Made by a program: the position numbers and the translations under genes. The notes under the pieces were generated by a model. The model ran no database searches. It saw only the letters and a program-made list of their open reading frames with translations, and had not been told where the DNA came from. From positions 660,878-674,159 of the forward strand of contig CP070627.1 in NCBI GenBank assembly GCA_020355945.1: a stretch of 13,282 bases of DNA. Reading direction: 5' to 3'. The DNA comes from Candidatus Aminicenantota bacterium. Lineage in GTDB: Bacteria > Acidobacteriota > Aminicenantia > UBA2199. This document shows, in pieces, positions 1 through 7,022 of this stretch (positions within the stretch are counted from its first letter, which is position 1; every line of letters starts with the position of its first letter).

Positions 1-1798
1 TTATTTTCAAGTCAGGCGAAAGAGCCAGTAATTTTGCTGCCAGGTTAGCCACCTGGGGAGAGGACATGGATGTTCCTGAGCCTGGCATGGTTTGACCTCC
101 GGGAAGAAAGCTTTCAACATTGTAACCGTTGGCATAGACATCCACTACCTGGCCAAAACTGGTAAAGGTGGTCTCGTCACCGGCCCGGTCCACAGCTCCC
201 ACCACCATAACATTGGTTAGATCAAATGATGTTGGTATGTACTCTTGAAACAAGGGGTCATTGTCTTCATTTCCAGCGGAATTGACAAAGAGGATTTCCG
301 GTGCGTTTTTTATTGCTTCATAAAAGCCTTTTTTTAGAACCGCGAACATCTGGCCTGCCAATTTTCCTCGTTCTTCTGCATCTTTACCGATTCCATTGGC
401 TTCCAGGCTGCGTTCGATCTCTTTCAGTGAATTGGACCAGCTCATGTTCACCACCCGAACGCCGTTGGCTTTAAGATAATCCACAACTCCTTTATACATT
501 TTTGCGGTTTTGTGTGCGATTTCCATGGTCATGGGTTTAGGAATCATACGATAATCGAAAGTTGAACGCACCGTCAGGATATGGACATAGGGATTACCGT
601 CGATGGCGATTCCTGCCACATGGGTGCCGTGCATGTAGAAGAGCATCTGCATCAAGTTTTCTACAAATGTTTTTACTTGCCCTGGCTGCATGGCTGCCAG
701 CTTCTTTTTCAATGCCGCGGATTCAGGACTGTCCACAGCGTTTTGCAGGTCAATAAAGCCTCTCAGCAGGTTAATTTTTTTGGCCAATGGTTGGGGTTCT
801 CCTTCGATGCGGTAAAGCAATCCCGTGGTTTTATCGGCTTCCAGTGTATAAGCGATGCCGTGGACATCATCTACAAATCCGTTGGCATCATTATCTTTTC
901 CATCTAATTTTTCCTTTGGGTTGGTGAAAAGCTGGTGGGGAAACACGGTGGTATCCACACCTGTATCCCAAATTGCCACCAGGACCGGGGAAAGACCTTT
1001 TTTCCCGGTCAGGTCTACATTGCGCTCTTTCCAGATATCGACCTTTTCAATGCGGTTGGCTTTAATCAGGTTACCGTAAACCTCTATTATTTGTTCTTTT
1101 AAAGGCATCACTTCTTGAATAACATAGTAAATGACAATCACCTGGCGGGCCATGTCACCACTGATGTATCCACTCCTTTTCAAGGCCGGTTCAATGGAAC
1201 TCCGGATCAGGCCAAGCAGTAGGTTCTTACTATACATGTCCATTGCGCCTTTTGTACTAACAATACGTTCCTGGACGGTCTCCCAGGGAAATTCCTTGAC
1301 TTTTTCTGCCAGGATTCGGGCAAAAGTTTCTTTAAACTGGCTTCCACCGGTTGTTTTTGTTTTCTGTCGAGCAAGTGCAATTACCTCTTCGGTCAGCGCT
1401 GTCATCAGTTTAGCCGCGGGTTTGTCTTCTAACTCTCGCATTCGCTGAATCCCTTTAAACACAACATCATAGTTCTCCTGGAGTAAATCGAGTATAAGGA
1501 GGATTCCATAATACTCACTCAATGTGGCGTTATCTTGAATGTCATAATTGGCAAAATCATTTTCAATATCCTGGCGAACCTGTTGGGCAAAGGCTGCAAA
1601 GGCCTTGTCATCACTTATCATTTCAGTAATAGTGCCGGATATCCTATAGGTATGGCGGGGCAATTGATCGATAGAAGTAATTTTTTTCTTTTGAGTTTTA
1701 ATTCCCCCGGACTGCCCCTCAACTGTCAATGGCATCATCAGCAATGCCAAAATCAAACCAGTAAAAAATGTCTTTTTCATTATCTGCAAATTTCTCAT
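1..1798 (-). CDS. Secreted subtilisin-like S8 serine protease (3' end off the window)
   Basis: This is the first 599 codons of a subtilase, a secreted serine endopeptidase; it is open to the left edge, so the C-terminus is missing. I chose the ATG at 1798 because AGGAGG lies 6 bases upstream; an in-frame ATG at 1780 is an alternative. Residues 8-28 form a signal peptide (lysines, then a hydrophobic stretch), so export is likely. The S8 signature motifs are all present: catalytic Asp278 in WDTGVD, His390 in HGTHVAG, oxyanion Asn510 in NSAGNED and nucleophile Ser577 in GTSMSSPQVA. Residues 30-270 are a helical region I do not recognise; they may be a propeptide. The Asp-His interval of about 112 residues is long for the family and contains an extra helical insert. 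It is on the same strand as the transporter gene upstream, 97 bases away, but has its own conserved leader, so separate transcription is possible. Family assignment is firm; substrate is unknown. Confidence 0.93.
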   Translation of the reverse strand, partial: MRNLQIMKKTFFTGLILALLMMPLTVEGQSGGIKTQKKKITSIDQLPRHTYRISGTITEMISDDKAFAAFAQQVRQDIENDFANYDIQDNATLSEYYGILLILDLLQENYDVVFKGIQRMRELEDKPAAKLMTALTEEVIALARQKTKTTGGSQFKETFARILAEKVKEFPWETVQERIVSTKGAMDMYSKNLLLGLIRSSIEPALKRSGYISGDMARQVIVIYYVIQEVMPLKEQIIEVYGNLIKANRIEKVDIWKERNVDLTGKKGLSPVLVAIWDTGVDTTVFPHQLFTNPKEKLDGKDNDANGFVDDVHGIAYTLEADKTTGLLYRIEGEPQPLAKKINLLRGFIDLQNAVDSPESAALKKKLAAMQPGQVKTFVENLMQMLFYMHGTHVAGIAIDGNPYVHILTVRSTFDYRMIPKPMTMEIAHKTAKMYKGVVDYLKANGVRVVNMSWSNSLKEIERSLEANGIGKDAEERGKLAGQMFAVLKKGFYEAIKNAPEILFVNSAGNEDNDPLFQEYIPTSFDLTNVMVVGAVDRAGDETTFTSFGQVVDVYANGYNVESFLPGGQTMPGSGTSMSSPQVANLAAKLLALSPDLKI

Positions 1799-1803
1799 TT
1801 TTT

Positions 1804-1854
1804 GCCTCCTTCTTTCATAACAAATATTTAACGTAAAAATTTTAAAAAAGTTTA
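1804..1854 (-). promoter_or_regulatory. Shared 51-nt leader, copy A (upstream of the S8 protease)
   Basis: On the minus strand this block matches 2714-2764 at 43 of 51 positions with no gaps and ends in the ribosome binding site of the protease gene. It contains TAAACTTTTT, TTTTTACGTTA and TTATGAAA. An ATG at 1818 opens a 7-codon mini-ORF (MKEGGKK) that spans the Shine-Dalgarno sequence; its TGA overlaps the gene's start codon as ATGA. The role (promoter, 5' UTR signal or duplicated promoter) is inferred from conservation only. No clear -35/-10 pair is visible inside it. Confidence 0.55.
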
Positions 1855-1895
1855 TTTTTAGCCGCAGCCGTCATACAAACGCGGACGAACGCGCA

Positions 1896-2711
1896 TTAAT
1901 GTTTTTTTAGGATACTGATGACACCATAAACAATTAGTGCAATGGCAAGAACCTGGACCGGGTGAAGGGACTGTTGAAATACCGGCAAGGCTGCCAAAAC
2001 CGGGTAAATAATCGTTGTTGAATATTGTACCGGGCCCACGACAATCATGGGACCGTTTTTTAACGCCAATTGTAACCCGATAAAAGAAAGCAGGGCAAAT
2101 CCCAGGTAAAGATATAAATAAAGAGAACCAAAATATAAAGGAACCTGATAACCAAAATTGACCACCAACAGCCGCAGCGTAATCACCATCAGACCGGCGG
2201 ACATCCCGGATACAGAAGCAAATACCCATGTTTTGACTTTTTTGGCTGGAAATTTTAGCAGCCCGGTAAAAATGAGAATTACCGGGACAATGCAAAGTAT
2301 GGTCAATCCCCAAACCCGGGGAGTGGCAGTTGATGGGGCTGAACCAATGGATTTTTCAAAATAATTAAGAAGAACAATACCCATCACAACCAGGAGAGAG
2401 AAAATATAATCTGTTTTGTATAATTTTTCTTTTAATAATAAGAACGAGAAGAAGACCAGTATGATGATTCCCCAGCCGGCAAAAGCTGAGACAATGTGCG
2501 GTGGTAGGTTTTTGAGTGCAATGGCGCTGGGTATAGGGAAGGCATTCATAACAATGAAACCCATGATCCAGGTTACTAAATTTGAATAAAATATTTTGTC
2601 TTTGGGACCTTTCCAGCCCATCCATTGGATGCCTTTTTTTTGCATAACAAATCCCAGTGACAGCAGTGAGTATGCGGTGATAGCCATCAAGATTGACAGT
2701 ATCATAATCAT
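1896..2711 (-). CDS. DMT-superfamily (EamA/NIPA-like) membrane transporter
   Basis: This 271-residue protein is almost wholly hydrophobic, with about nine predicted membrane spans and short loops. It is the size of a typical drug/metabolite transporter, whose members usually have ten spans in two repeats. Features seen are an N-terminal span leading into GFVMQKKG, a second-half repeat with polar breaks, the segment QLALKNGPMIVVGPVQY resembling the conserved helix of EamA/NIPA-like proteins, and a basic tail ending KKH. The start at 2711 is chosen because AAGGAG lies just upstream and the reading frame from there begins directly with the first membrane helix. An upstream in-frame ATG at 2954 would add 81 residues of hydrophilic, repeat-derived sequence crossing the conserved leader, so it is unlikely. 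The substrate cannot be read from the sequence; small metabolites or cations are possible. It lies directly upstream of the secreted protease gene on the same strand. Confidence 0.85.
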   Translation of the reverse strand: MIMILSILMAITAYSLLSLGFVMQKKGIQWMGWKGPKDKIFYSNLVTWIMGFIVMNAFPIPSAIALKNLPPHIVSAFAGWGIIILVFFSFLLLKEKLYKTDYIFSLLVVMGIVLLNYFEKSIGSAPSTATPRVWGLTILCIVPVILIFTGLLKFPAKKVKTWVFASVSGMSAGLMVITLRLLVVNFGYQVPLYFGSLYLYLYLGFALLSFIGLQLALKNGPMIVVGPVQYSTTIIYPVLAALPVFQQSLHPVQVLAIALIVYGVISILKKH

Positions 2712-2713
2712 TG

Positions 2714-2764
2714 GTCTCCTTGTTTCATAATAAATCTGTAACGTAAAAAATCTGAAAAAGTTTA
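2714..2764 (-). promoter_or_regulatory. Shared 51-nt leader, copy B (upstream of the DMT transporter)
   Basis: This is the second copy of the block at 1804-1854, in the same position relative to the start codon. The match includes the spacer and the AAGGAG Shine-Dalgarno sequence. An ATG at 2728 opens a 6-codon mini-ORF (MKQGDQ) whose TGA again overlaps the gene start as ATGA. Immediately upstream in gene orientation is the palindrome GCGGTTGGCAACCGC (2765-2779). A promoter or UTR role is inferred from conservation. Confidence 0.55.
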
Positions 2765-2779
2765 GCGGTTGGCAACCGC
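2765..2779. repeat. Small palindrome GCGGTTGGCAACCGC
   Basis: It has seven-base arms around one central base, next to the conserved leader of the DMT gene. It could be an operator or a small hairpin. There is no T-run on either side to make it a terminator. Confidence 0.4.
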
Positions 2780-2872
2780 AACCTATAAAAAAGCCGTGCC
2801 TATTCCTCTTTGCACCTGTCACCTGTATTCTTTTATATGCTACGGGCACAGCCACAGGATATGGCCCCCTGG

Positions 2873-2902
2873 GGAAAATTTCTGCCTGGAAAATTTCTGC
2901 CT
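2873..2902 (+). repeat. 15-bp tandem duplication
   Basis: Two perfect copies of GGAAAATTTCTGCCT lie head to tail in the non-coding region between the DMT gene and hicB. The rest of 2780-2991 shows no gene I can support, only CACCTGT direct repeats near 2813-2826 and AT-rich sequence. Confidence 0.75.
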
Positions 2903-2991
2903 GGCATTTTTTTCTTTTGGGATTCTTGTGGGTACTTATTCGTCTATTTTTCAATCTTGTGCCTGGTTAACCATTATAAGAGCTTAATTTC

Positions 2992-3062
2992 AGCCACAGA
3001 GGACACAGAGGGCACAGAGGTTAAAAAAAATTCCTCTACGTGCTCTCTGTGCTCTATGTGAT
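2992..3062. repeat. CACAGAG repeat forming a long imperfect hairpin
   Basis: The left arm (2993-3020) is three 9-bp units of CACAGAGG(A/G). The right arm (3033-3060) is its imperfect reverse complement, CCTCTACGTGCTCTCTGTG and onward, across a 12-base A-rich loop. The left arm recurs exactly (28 bases) at 7023-7050. On the plus strand the hairpin is followed by TCATCTTTTTC, so it could also act as a weak terminator or insulator before hicB. It looks like a dispersed intergenic repeat and does not encode a protein. Confidence 0.7.
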
Positions 3063-3134
3063 TATCATCTTTTTCATTGTTAAAACAGTGGCCCAATTCC
3101 ACCGCTTATTTTGGCGATGAATTTAGGGTGTCTA

Positions 3135-3163
3135 TTGACATTTTCAATAATAAGGATTATATT
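3135..3163 (+). promoter_or_regulatory. Sigma-70 promoter of hicBA
   Basis: The -35 is TTGACA (3135-3140), with a 17-base spacer and a -10 of TATATT (3158-3163), one base off consensus. Transcription would start near 3170, giving a leader of only about 10 bases that is essentially the Shine-Dalgarno sequence GGAGG. A chance match in AT-rich DNA cannot be excluded. Confidence 0.6.
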
Positions 3164-3179
3164 TATGCCGGAGGAATAA

Positions 3180-3425
3180 ATGGACAAAATAATGAAATTG
3201 CCTCTATTATTAGAGCCTGCGGAAGAAGGTGGTTGGGTGGTGAGATCGCCCGTTATACCGGAACTGATAACTGAAATCGACCACCTGGATGAAATCGATG
3301 AAAAAATAAAAGATGCCGTGGCTGCTGCCAAAGAGTTATATGAAGATATGGGAAAAGAATTTCCCATAATGGAAATTGAAAAACCAATTAAGCCGCTTTG
3401 GTTTGAGGCTGTTGTTAACCTTTAG
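3180..3425 (+). CDS. hicB: HicB-family antitoxin
   Basis: This 81-residue protein has the HicB fold signature: an N-terminal strand KLPLLLEP, the EEGGWVV turn, then SPVIPELITEIDHLDEIDEKIKDAV and a helix ending ELYEDMGKEFP. HicB neutralises the HicA mRNA interferase by binding it. GGAGG at 3170-3174 places the start at 3180; an ATG at 3192 is an internal alternative with no ribosome binding site. It precedes hicA by 12 bases, the antitoxin-first order. The protein ends about 20 residues after the HicB core, so the C-terminal ribbon-helix-helix or helix-turn-helix DNA-binding domain of longer HicB proteins is absent. Autorepression would then need another factor or an undetected mode of DNA binding. 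The family call is confident; activity is inferred. Confidence 0.85.
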   Translation: MDKIMKLPLLLEPAEEGGWVVRSPVIPELITEIDHLDEIDEKIKDAVAAAKELYEDMGKEFPIMEIEKPIKPLWFEAVVNL

Positions 3426-3437
3426 ATTTGCGATTAA

Positions 3438-3650
3438 ATGAAATATAGTGAAATTACCCGAAAATTGAGAAAACTTGGGTGTGAAGAAATTCCACGAAGG
3501 GGAAAAGGCTCTCACCGTAAATGGGTGAATAATGAGGCAGGAAGAGGAACGATTATTCCATATCATGCTTCTAAGGACTTAAAGACAAAAACTGTAAAAG
3601 CCATAGTTAGCCAATTGGGTTTAGACTGGCAAGAGTTTAGAAATATTTAG
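3438..3650 (+). CDS. hicA: HicA-family mRNA interferase toxin
   Basis: This 70-residue protein is the usual HicA (YcfA-like) length and pattern: KYSEITRKLRKLGCEEIPRR, then GKGSHRKW carrying the conserved catalytic-type histidine (His26), a strand region ending TIIPYHASKDLK, and a C-terminal helix KTVKAIVSQLGL. HicA has a dsRNA-binding-like fold and cleaves mRNA; HicB blocks it. No clear Shine-Dalgarno sequence precedes the ATG, and the gap to the hicB stop is 12 bases, so translation is probably coupled to hicB. The key residues are intact, so the toxin is probably functional. Confidence 0.88.
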   Translation: MKYSEITRKLRKLGCEEIPRRGKGSHRKWVNNEAGRGTIIPYHASKDLKTKTVKAIVSQLGLDWQEFRNI

Positions 3651-3671
3651 TTCATAGAACGGGATATCCAT

Positions 3672-3697
3672 GTGTCTTTGTGCCTTTGTGGCTATTT
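3672..3697 (-). repeat. CACAAAG repeat between hicA and the TIR gene
   Basis: Read on the minus strand this is ATAGCCACAAAGGCACAAAG followed by ACACATGG, a variant of the CACAGAG repeat. The segment AAAATAGCCACAAA also occurs at 7052-7065 on the plus strand. It fills most of the 73-base gap before the TIR gene, and its orientation is opposite to the copy that follows that gene. Confidence 0.6.
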
Positions 3698-3723
3698 TCA
3701 AATTAGAAGGGGTTGAATGAGAA

Positions 3724-6700
3724 ATGAGCGAATTTAAATATGATGTATTCATCAGCCACAGTAAGAAAGACAAAGAAGTGGTCCGTAATTTGGCCAATCG
3801 GCTGAAGAAAGATGGGCGAAAAGTAACATGGGAAGAAGAGAATTTGCAAAGTTCAAGGGCGTTGATTTTTGTGATGTCGTGGGCTGCATTTGCATCGGAT
3901 TGGTTAAAATTAGAGCGGCAAACGCTGCTGTTCCGCGATCCCACCCATCCACGGCGCCGGTTCATCCCACTCCTCATCGACGATTTAAAAATTCCAGATA
4001 TCATTGAACTGTTCGCCCCCATAGACTGGCGGAAACCCTCTGATGAAAATTACGAAAAGCTATTGGCCGCCTGCCGCCCGAAGGAAAAGAAAGTTGCTGG
4101 AATCACTACTAATAAAGAGTTTGTGATTAAAGCAGAAATGATACTGAAAGGCCACATTGATGTGGTTTACGCTCTCGCTGTAACTTCCGACGGGAAACAA
4201 TTGGTGTCGGGATCCTGGGATAAGACCTTGAAAGTGTGGAATCTGGAATCGGGGCAGTGTATCGCCACATTTAAAGGACATAAAGGTCATGTTACCGGCG
4301 TTTCTGTAACTCCAGACGGGAAACGTCTGGTGTCAGGCTCCTATGATAAAACACTGAAACTGTGGGACCTTGAATCGGGGCGGTGTCTGGCAACTTTCAA
4401 CGGCCATACCAATACTGTATATCAGGTGGTACCAACGCCAGACGGAAGACGAATTGTCTCAGGTTCTGATGACAGCACAGTTAAAGTATGGAATATAGAG
4501 TTAGGTAAGTGCCTTACCACTTTGAGAGGTCATAGGGCATTTATAGGAGGCAGTGGTATTGCGATAACGCCGGATGGGAAACGAGTGGTGTCGGGTTCGG
4601 GCGACACAACGTTGAAGTTATGGGACCTTGAAACGGGTCACTGCCTGACCACATTTGAAGGGCATACGGATGTTGTTAGAGCAGTAGTAATAACTCCAGA
4701 TGGGAAACATGTGGTGTCGGGTTCGGGTGACGATACTTTGAAGTTATGGGACCTTGAATCGGGTTATTGTCTTGCCACATTAGAAGGACATACATCGTCG
4801 GTGGTGGGAATTGCCGTAACACCGGATGGGAAACGAGTGGTATCGGGATCGAGTGACGAAACATTAAGGTTATGGGACCTTGAATCAGGTTATTGTCTTG
4901 CCACATTAGAAGGACATACAAATGCAGTTTGGGGGGTAGCAATTACGCCGGATGGAAAGCAAGTTATGTCTTGTTCTGCCGACGGTACAATAAGGGTGTG
5001 GGAGTTGCCGGAGCTCGATGTAACCGTTGAATCTTCTCCCTCCACTCGCTATTCCAATGCAAAAGTTGTCCTGGTGGGGGAATCAGGTGTGGGCAAAACC
5101 GGCCTGGCAATCCGCCTGGTGGAAGGCCAATGGGAAAAGACCGATTCTACTCATGGCATGAATGTCTGGCAACTGGAACTGCCGGGTGTAGAAGCTTCCG
5201 GCACCGGAATAGACCGGGAAGTGTGGCTGTGGGACTTTGCCGGGCAGCCGGATTACCGGCTGATTCATCAGCTCTTTATGGACGAGACTGCGCTGGCACT
5301 GATAATGATTGATCCCCAACGGGATAACCCGTTTGAGAGCCTGGGGCACTGGGAAAAGGCACTGGAAGCTGCTGTCAAGCATGATCCCTCCAGGTTGTTG
5401 GTGGCAGGCCGGTGCGACCGGGGTGGTATTACTGTCAGCCAAAGCAAATTGGAGCAGTATTGCCGGGAACGCGGTTACAGCACATTCCTGGACACCTCAG
5501 CCAAAAGTGGTGAAGGCTGCGAGAAATTGAAACAAGCAATTTCCAATTATATTCCCTGGGAGCGCCTGCCCTGGACTGCTTCCTCAAAATTGTTCAAATG
5601 GCTTAAAGATGCCATCATTGGAATCAAAGAAGAGGGAATCGTCCTGGTGAGGATTTCCGAACTGCGCCAGCGCCTGCAAATGGAATCAAAAGATCAACGC
5701 ATCGATGAAAAAGATTTGCGGGCAGTGGTGGGCTTGCTGGCCGGACAGGGTATCGTGCAAAAAATGGATTTTGGTGATTTTGTGCTTTTGCAGCCGGAAC
5801 AAATCAATAACTATGCTTCCGCAGTGATACGGTGCGTGCGGGAAAATATAGATGAGATCGGGTGTATCTCCGAACGGGAAGTACTGGATGCCGGATTTGA
5901 TTTCAAAGATATGAAACGCCTGGATGAAGCAGATGAAAAAACCCTGCTGCGGGCCATGCTGCAAACTTTTCTTGACCGTTCGCTATGTCTAAGAGAAGAA
6001 ACATCAAAAGGCACCCAACTGGTTTTTCCATCCTATTTTAGGAAGGACAGACCGGATATCCCGGAACATCCCAATGTCCTGGTGACTTATGGTTTCACCG
6101 GCATGCCCGAAGAAGTCTATACCACCCTGGTGGTGCGGCTTTATTATACCCATGAGTTCGATAAAGAGCAGCTCTGGAAAGATGCGGCGGATTTTAAATC
6201 AGCGGCTGAAAAGCGCGTTGGACTGCAAATGACCAAAAAAAAGGACGATACAGCAGAGATTAAAGTTTACTTTGAAGCAGGTATACCGGTGGATACAAGA
6301 GTATCCTTCATCAAATATATCCATGAACACCTGCAAAAACGGGCAAAAGAGGTCACCCGGGTGCGTTCCTATGTTTGCCCGTACTGCGATACACCTTTGG
6401 AAAACCGAAAGGCTATTAAAATCCGGCTGGAAAAGGGTTTTAAAGATATCATTTGCGGAGCGTGCGAGGAGCGGGTAACGTTGATCGATTTAATCGAAGA
6501 AAAATTCGCTTCGGATGAGTTCTTGCGGGCGGTCCAGGAAATGGATGCGCGTGCGCAATTCAATATCGACAATGAAAGCCGGGAATTGATTCTTGTGGGA
6601 CACGCATTCACAATTGCCGGCGAAGCCGGACAAATCTTTCGACCGATACCAAATTCAGACTGGGGCATCGATGGTGAGATCGAATTCAAAAATGACAAAG

Positions 6701-7020
6701 GCGAAGCCAGCGGAAAACGAGTGTATCTTCAACTGAAATCCGGGGACTCTTACCTTTACAAACGACAGAGAGATGAAACAGAAATTTTTACTATTAAAAA
6801 TCCACGACATGCTGAATACTGGCAGGCACATAAGTACCCGGTAATGTTGGTTATTCGGACATCAGACGGTGAAATCCGCTGGATGAATGTAACGGATTAT
6901 CTCAAAAAGCATGGAACACAAACAAAGCAAATCGTCTTCGAGGGTGAACCTTTCACAGCGTTAAATGTCTCGCGGTTAAGAGACAGGTTGTTTGGTTTGG
7001 ATAAAGTTAGAAAAGTTTAA
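3724..7020 (+). CDS. TIR-WD40-Roc GTPase-DUF4365 multidomain protein, candidate defence or stress sensor
   Basis: This 1098-residue protein appears cytosolic (no signal peptide or membrane span). Residues 5-115 are a TIR domain: YDVFISHSKKDKEVV, then SRALIFVMS and DWLKLE, which fits the WxxxE pattern with the catalytic Glu64. The segment between strand B and helix C is about 12-17 residues short. Residues 141-430 hold seven WD40 blades (GH...WD, 42-residue period, 44 in blade four), enough for one propeller. Residues 446-612 are a Ras/Roc-like GTPase with P-loop GESGVGKT (452-459), DFAGQ (504-508), an unusual G4 GRCD (562-565) and SAK (592-594). Residues 620-880 resemble COR/winged-helix linkers. 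Residues 885-914 carry CPYC...CGAC, probably zinc-binding. Residues 946-1090 match DUF4365, a PD-(D/E)XK-like fold, with Asp983 and Gln1003-x-Lys1005. AAGGGG lies 11 bases before the ATG, a rather long spacing; a six-codon mini-ORF at 3717 overlaps the start. It may be cotranscribed with hicBA. The anti-phage role is inferred from domains. Confidence 0.9.
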   Translation: MSEFKYDVFISHSKKDKEVVRNLANRLKKDGRKVTWEEENLQSSRALIFVMSWAAFASDWLKLERQTLLFRDPTHPRRRFIPLLIDDLKIPDIIELFAPIDWRKPSDENYEKLLAACRPKEKKVAGITTNKEFVIKAEMILKGHIDVVYALAVTSDGKQLVSGSWDKTLKVWNLESGQCIATFKGHKGHVTGVSVTPDGKRLVSGSYDKTLKLWDLESGRCLATFNGHTNTVYQVVPTPDGRRIVSGSDDSTVKVWNIELGKCLTTLRGHRAFIGGSGIAITPDGKRVVSGSGDTTLKLWDLETGHCLTTFEGHTDVVRAVVITPDGKHVVSGSGDDTLKLWDLESGYCLATLEGHTSSVVGIAVTPDGKRVVSGSSDETLRLWDLESGYCLATLEGHTNAVWGVAITPDGKQVMSCSADGTIRVWELPELDVTVESSPSTRYSNAKVVLVGESGVGKTGLAIRLVEGQWEKTDSTHGMNVWQLELPGVEASGTGIDREVWLWDFAGQPDYRLIHQLFMDETALALIMIDPQRDNPFESLGHWEKALEAAVKHDPSRLLVAGRCDRGGITVSQSKLEQYCRERGYSTFLDTSAKSGEGCEKLKQAISNYIPWERLPWTASSKLFKWLKDAIIGIKEEGIVLVRISELRQRLQMESKDQRIDEKDLRAVVGLLAGQGIVQKMDFGDFVLLQPEQINNYASAVIRCVRENIDEIGCISEREVLDAGFDFKDMKRLDEADEKTLLRAMLQTFLDRSLCLREETSKGTQLVFPSYFRKDRPDIPEHPNVLVTYGFTGMPEEVYTTLVVRLYYTHEFDKEQLWKDAADFKSAAEKRVGLQMTKKKDDTAEIKVYFEAGIPVDTRVSFIKYIHEHLQKRAKEVTRVRSYVCPYCDTPLENRKAIKIRLEKGFKDIICGACEERVTLIDLIEEKFASDEFLRAVQEMDARAQFNIDNESRELILVGHAFTIAGEAGQIFRPIPNSDWGIDGEIEFKNDKGEASGKRVYLQLKSGDSYLYKRQRDETEIFTIKNPRHAEYWQAHKYPVMLVIRTSDGEIRWMNVTDYLKKHGTQTKQIVFEGEPFTALNVSRLRDRLFGLDKVRKV
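4587..4919 (+). repeat. 126-bp periodic WD40 blade repeats
   Basis: Blades four to six of the propeller are nearly identical at DNA level with a 126-base period. The stretch starting TTATGGGACCTTGAATC at 4744 recurs at 4870 with one difference over about 50 bases, and the GTGGTGTCGGGTTCGGG block at 4587 recurs at 4713. Blades one to three are much more diverged. This indicates recent duplication or gene conversion inside the gene. Confidence 0.8.
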
Positions 7021-7022
7021 TT

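Noticed and set aside
581..1448. Several plus-strand frames opposite the protease
   Set aside because: They are antisense shadows of the S8 gene, whose catalytic motifs fix the true strand and frame.
2712..2954. N-terminal extension of the DMT transporter
   Set aside because: It covers the tandem 15-bp repeat and the conserved leader, is hydrophilic and basic, and has no ribosome binding site.
2992..3062. CRISPR array
   Set aside because: The repeat units are 9 bp with no unique spacers; they are simple tandem and inverted repeats.
4676..4942. Minus-strand repeat protein frame opposite the WD40 region
   Set aside because: Its internal repeats only mirror the 126-bp WD40 repeats on the coding strand.
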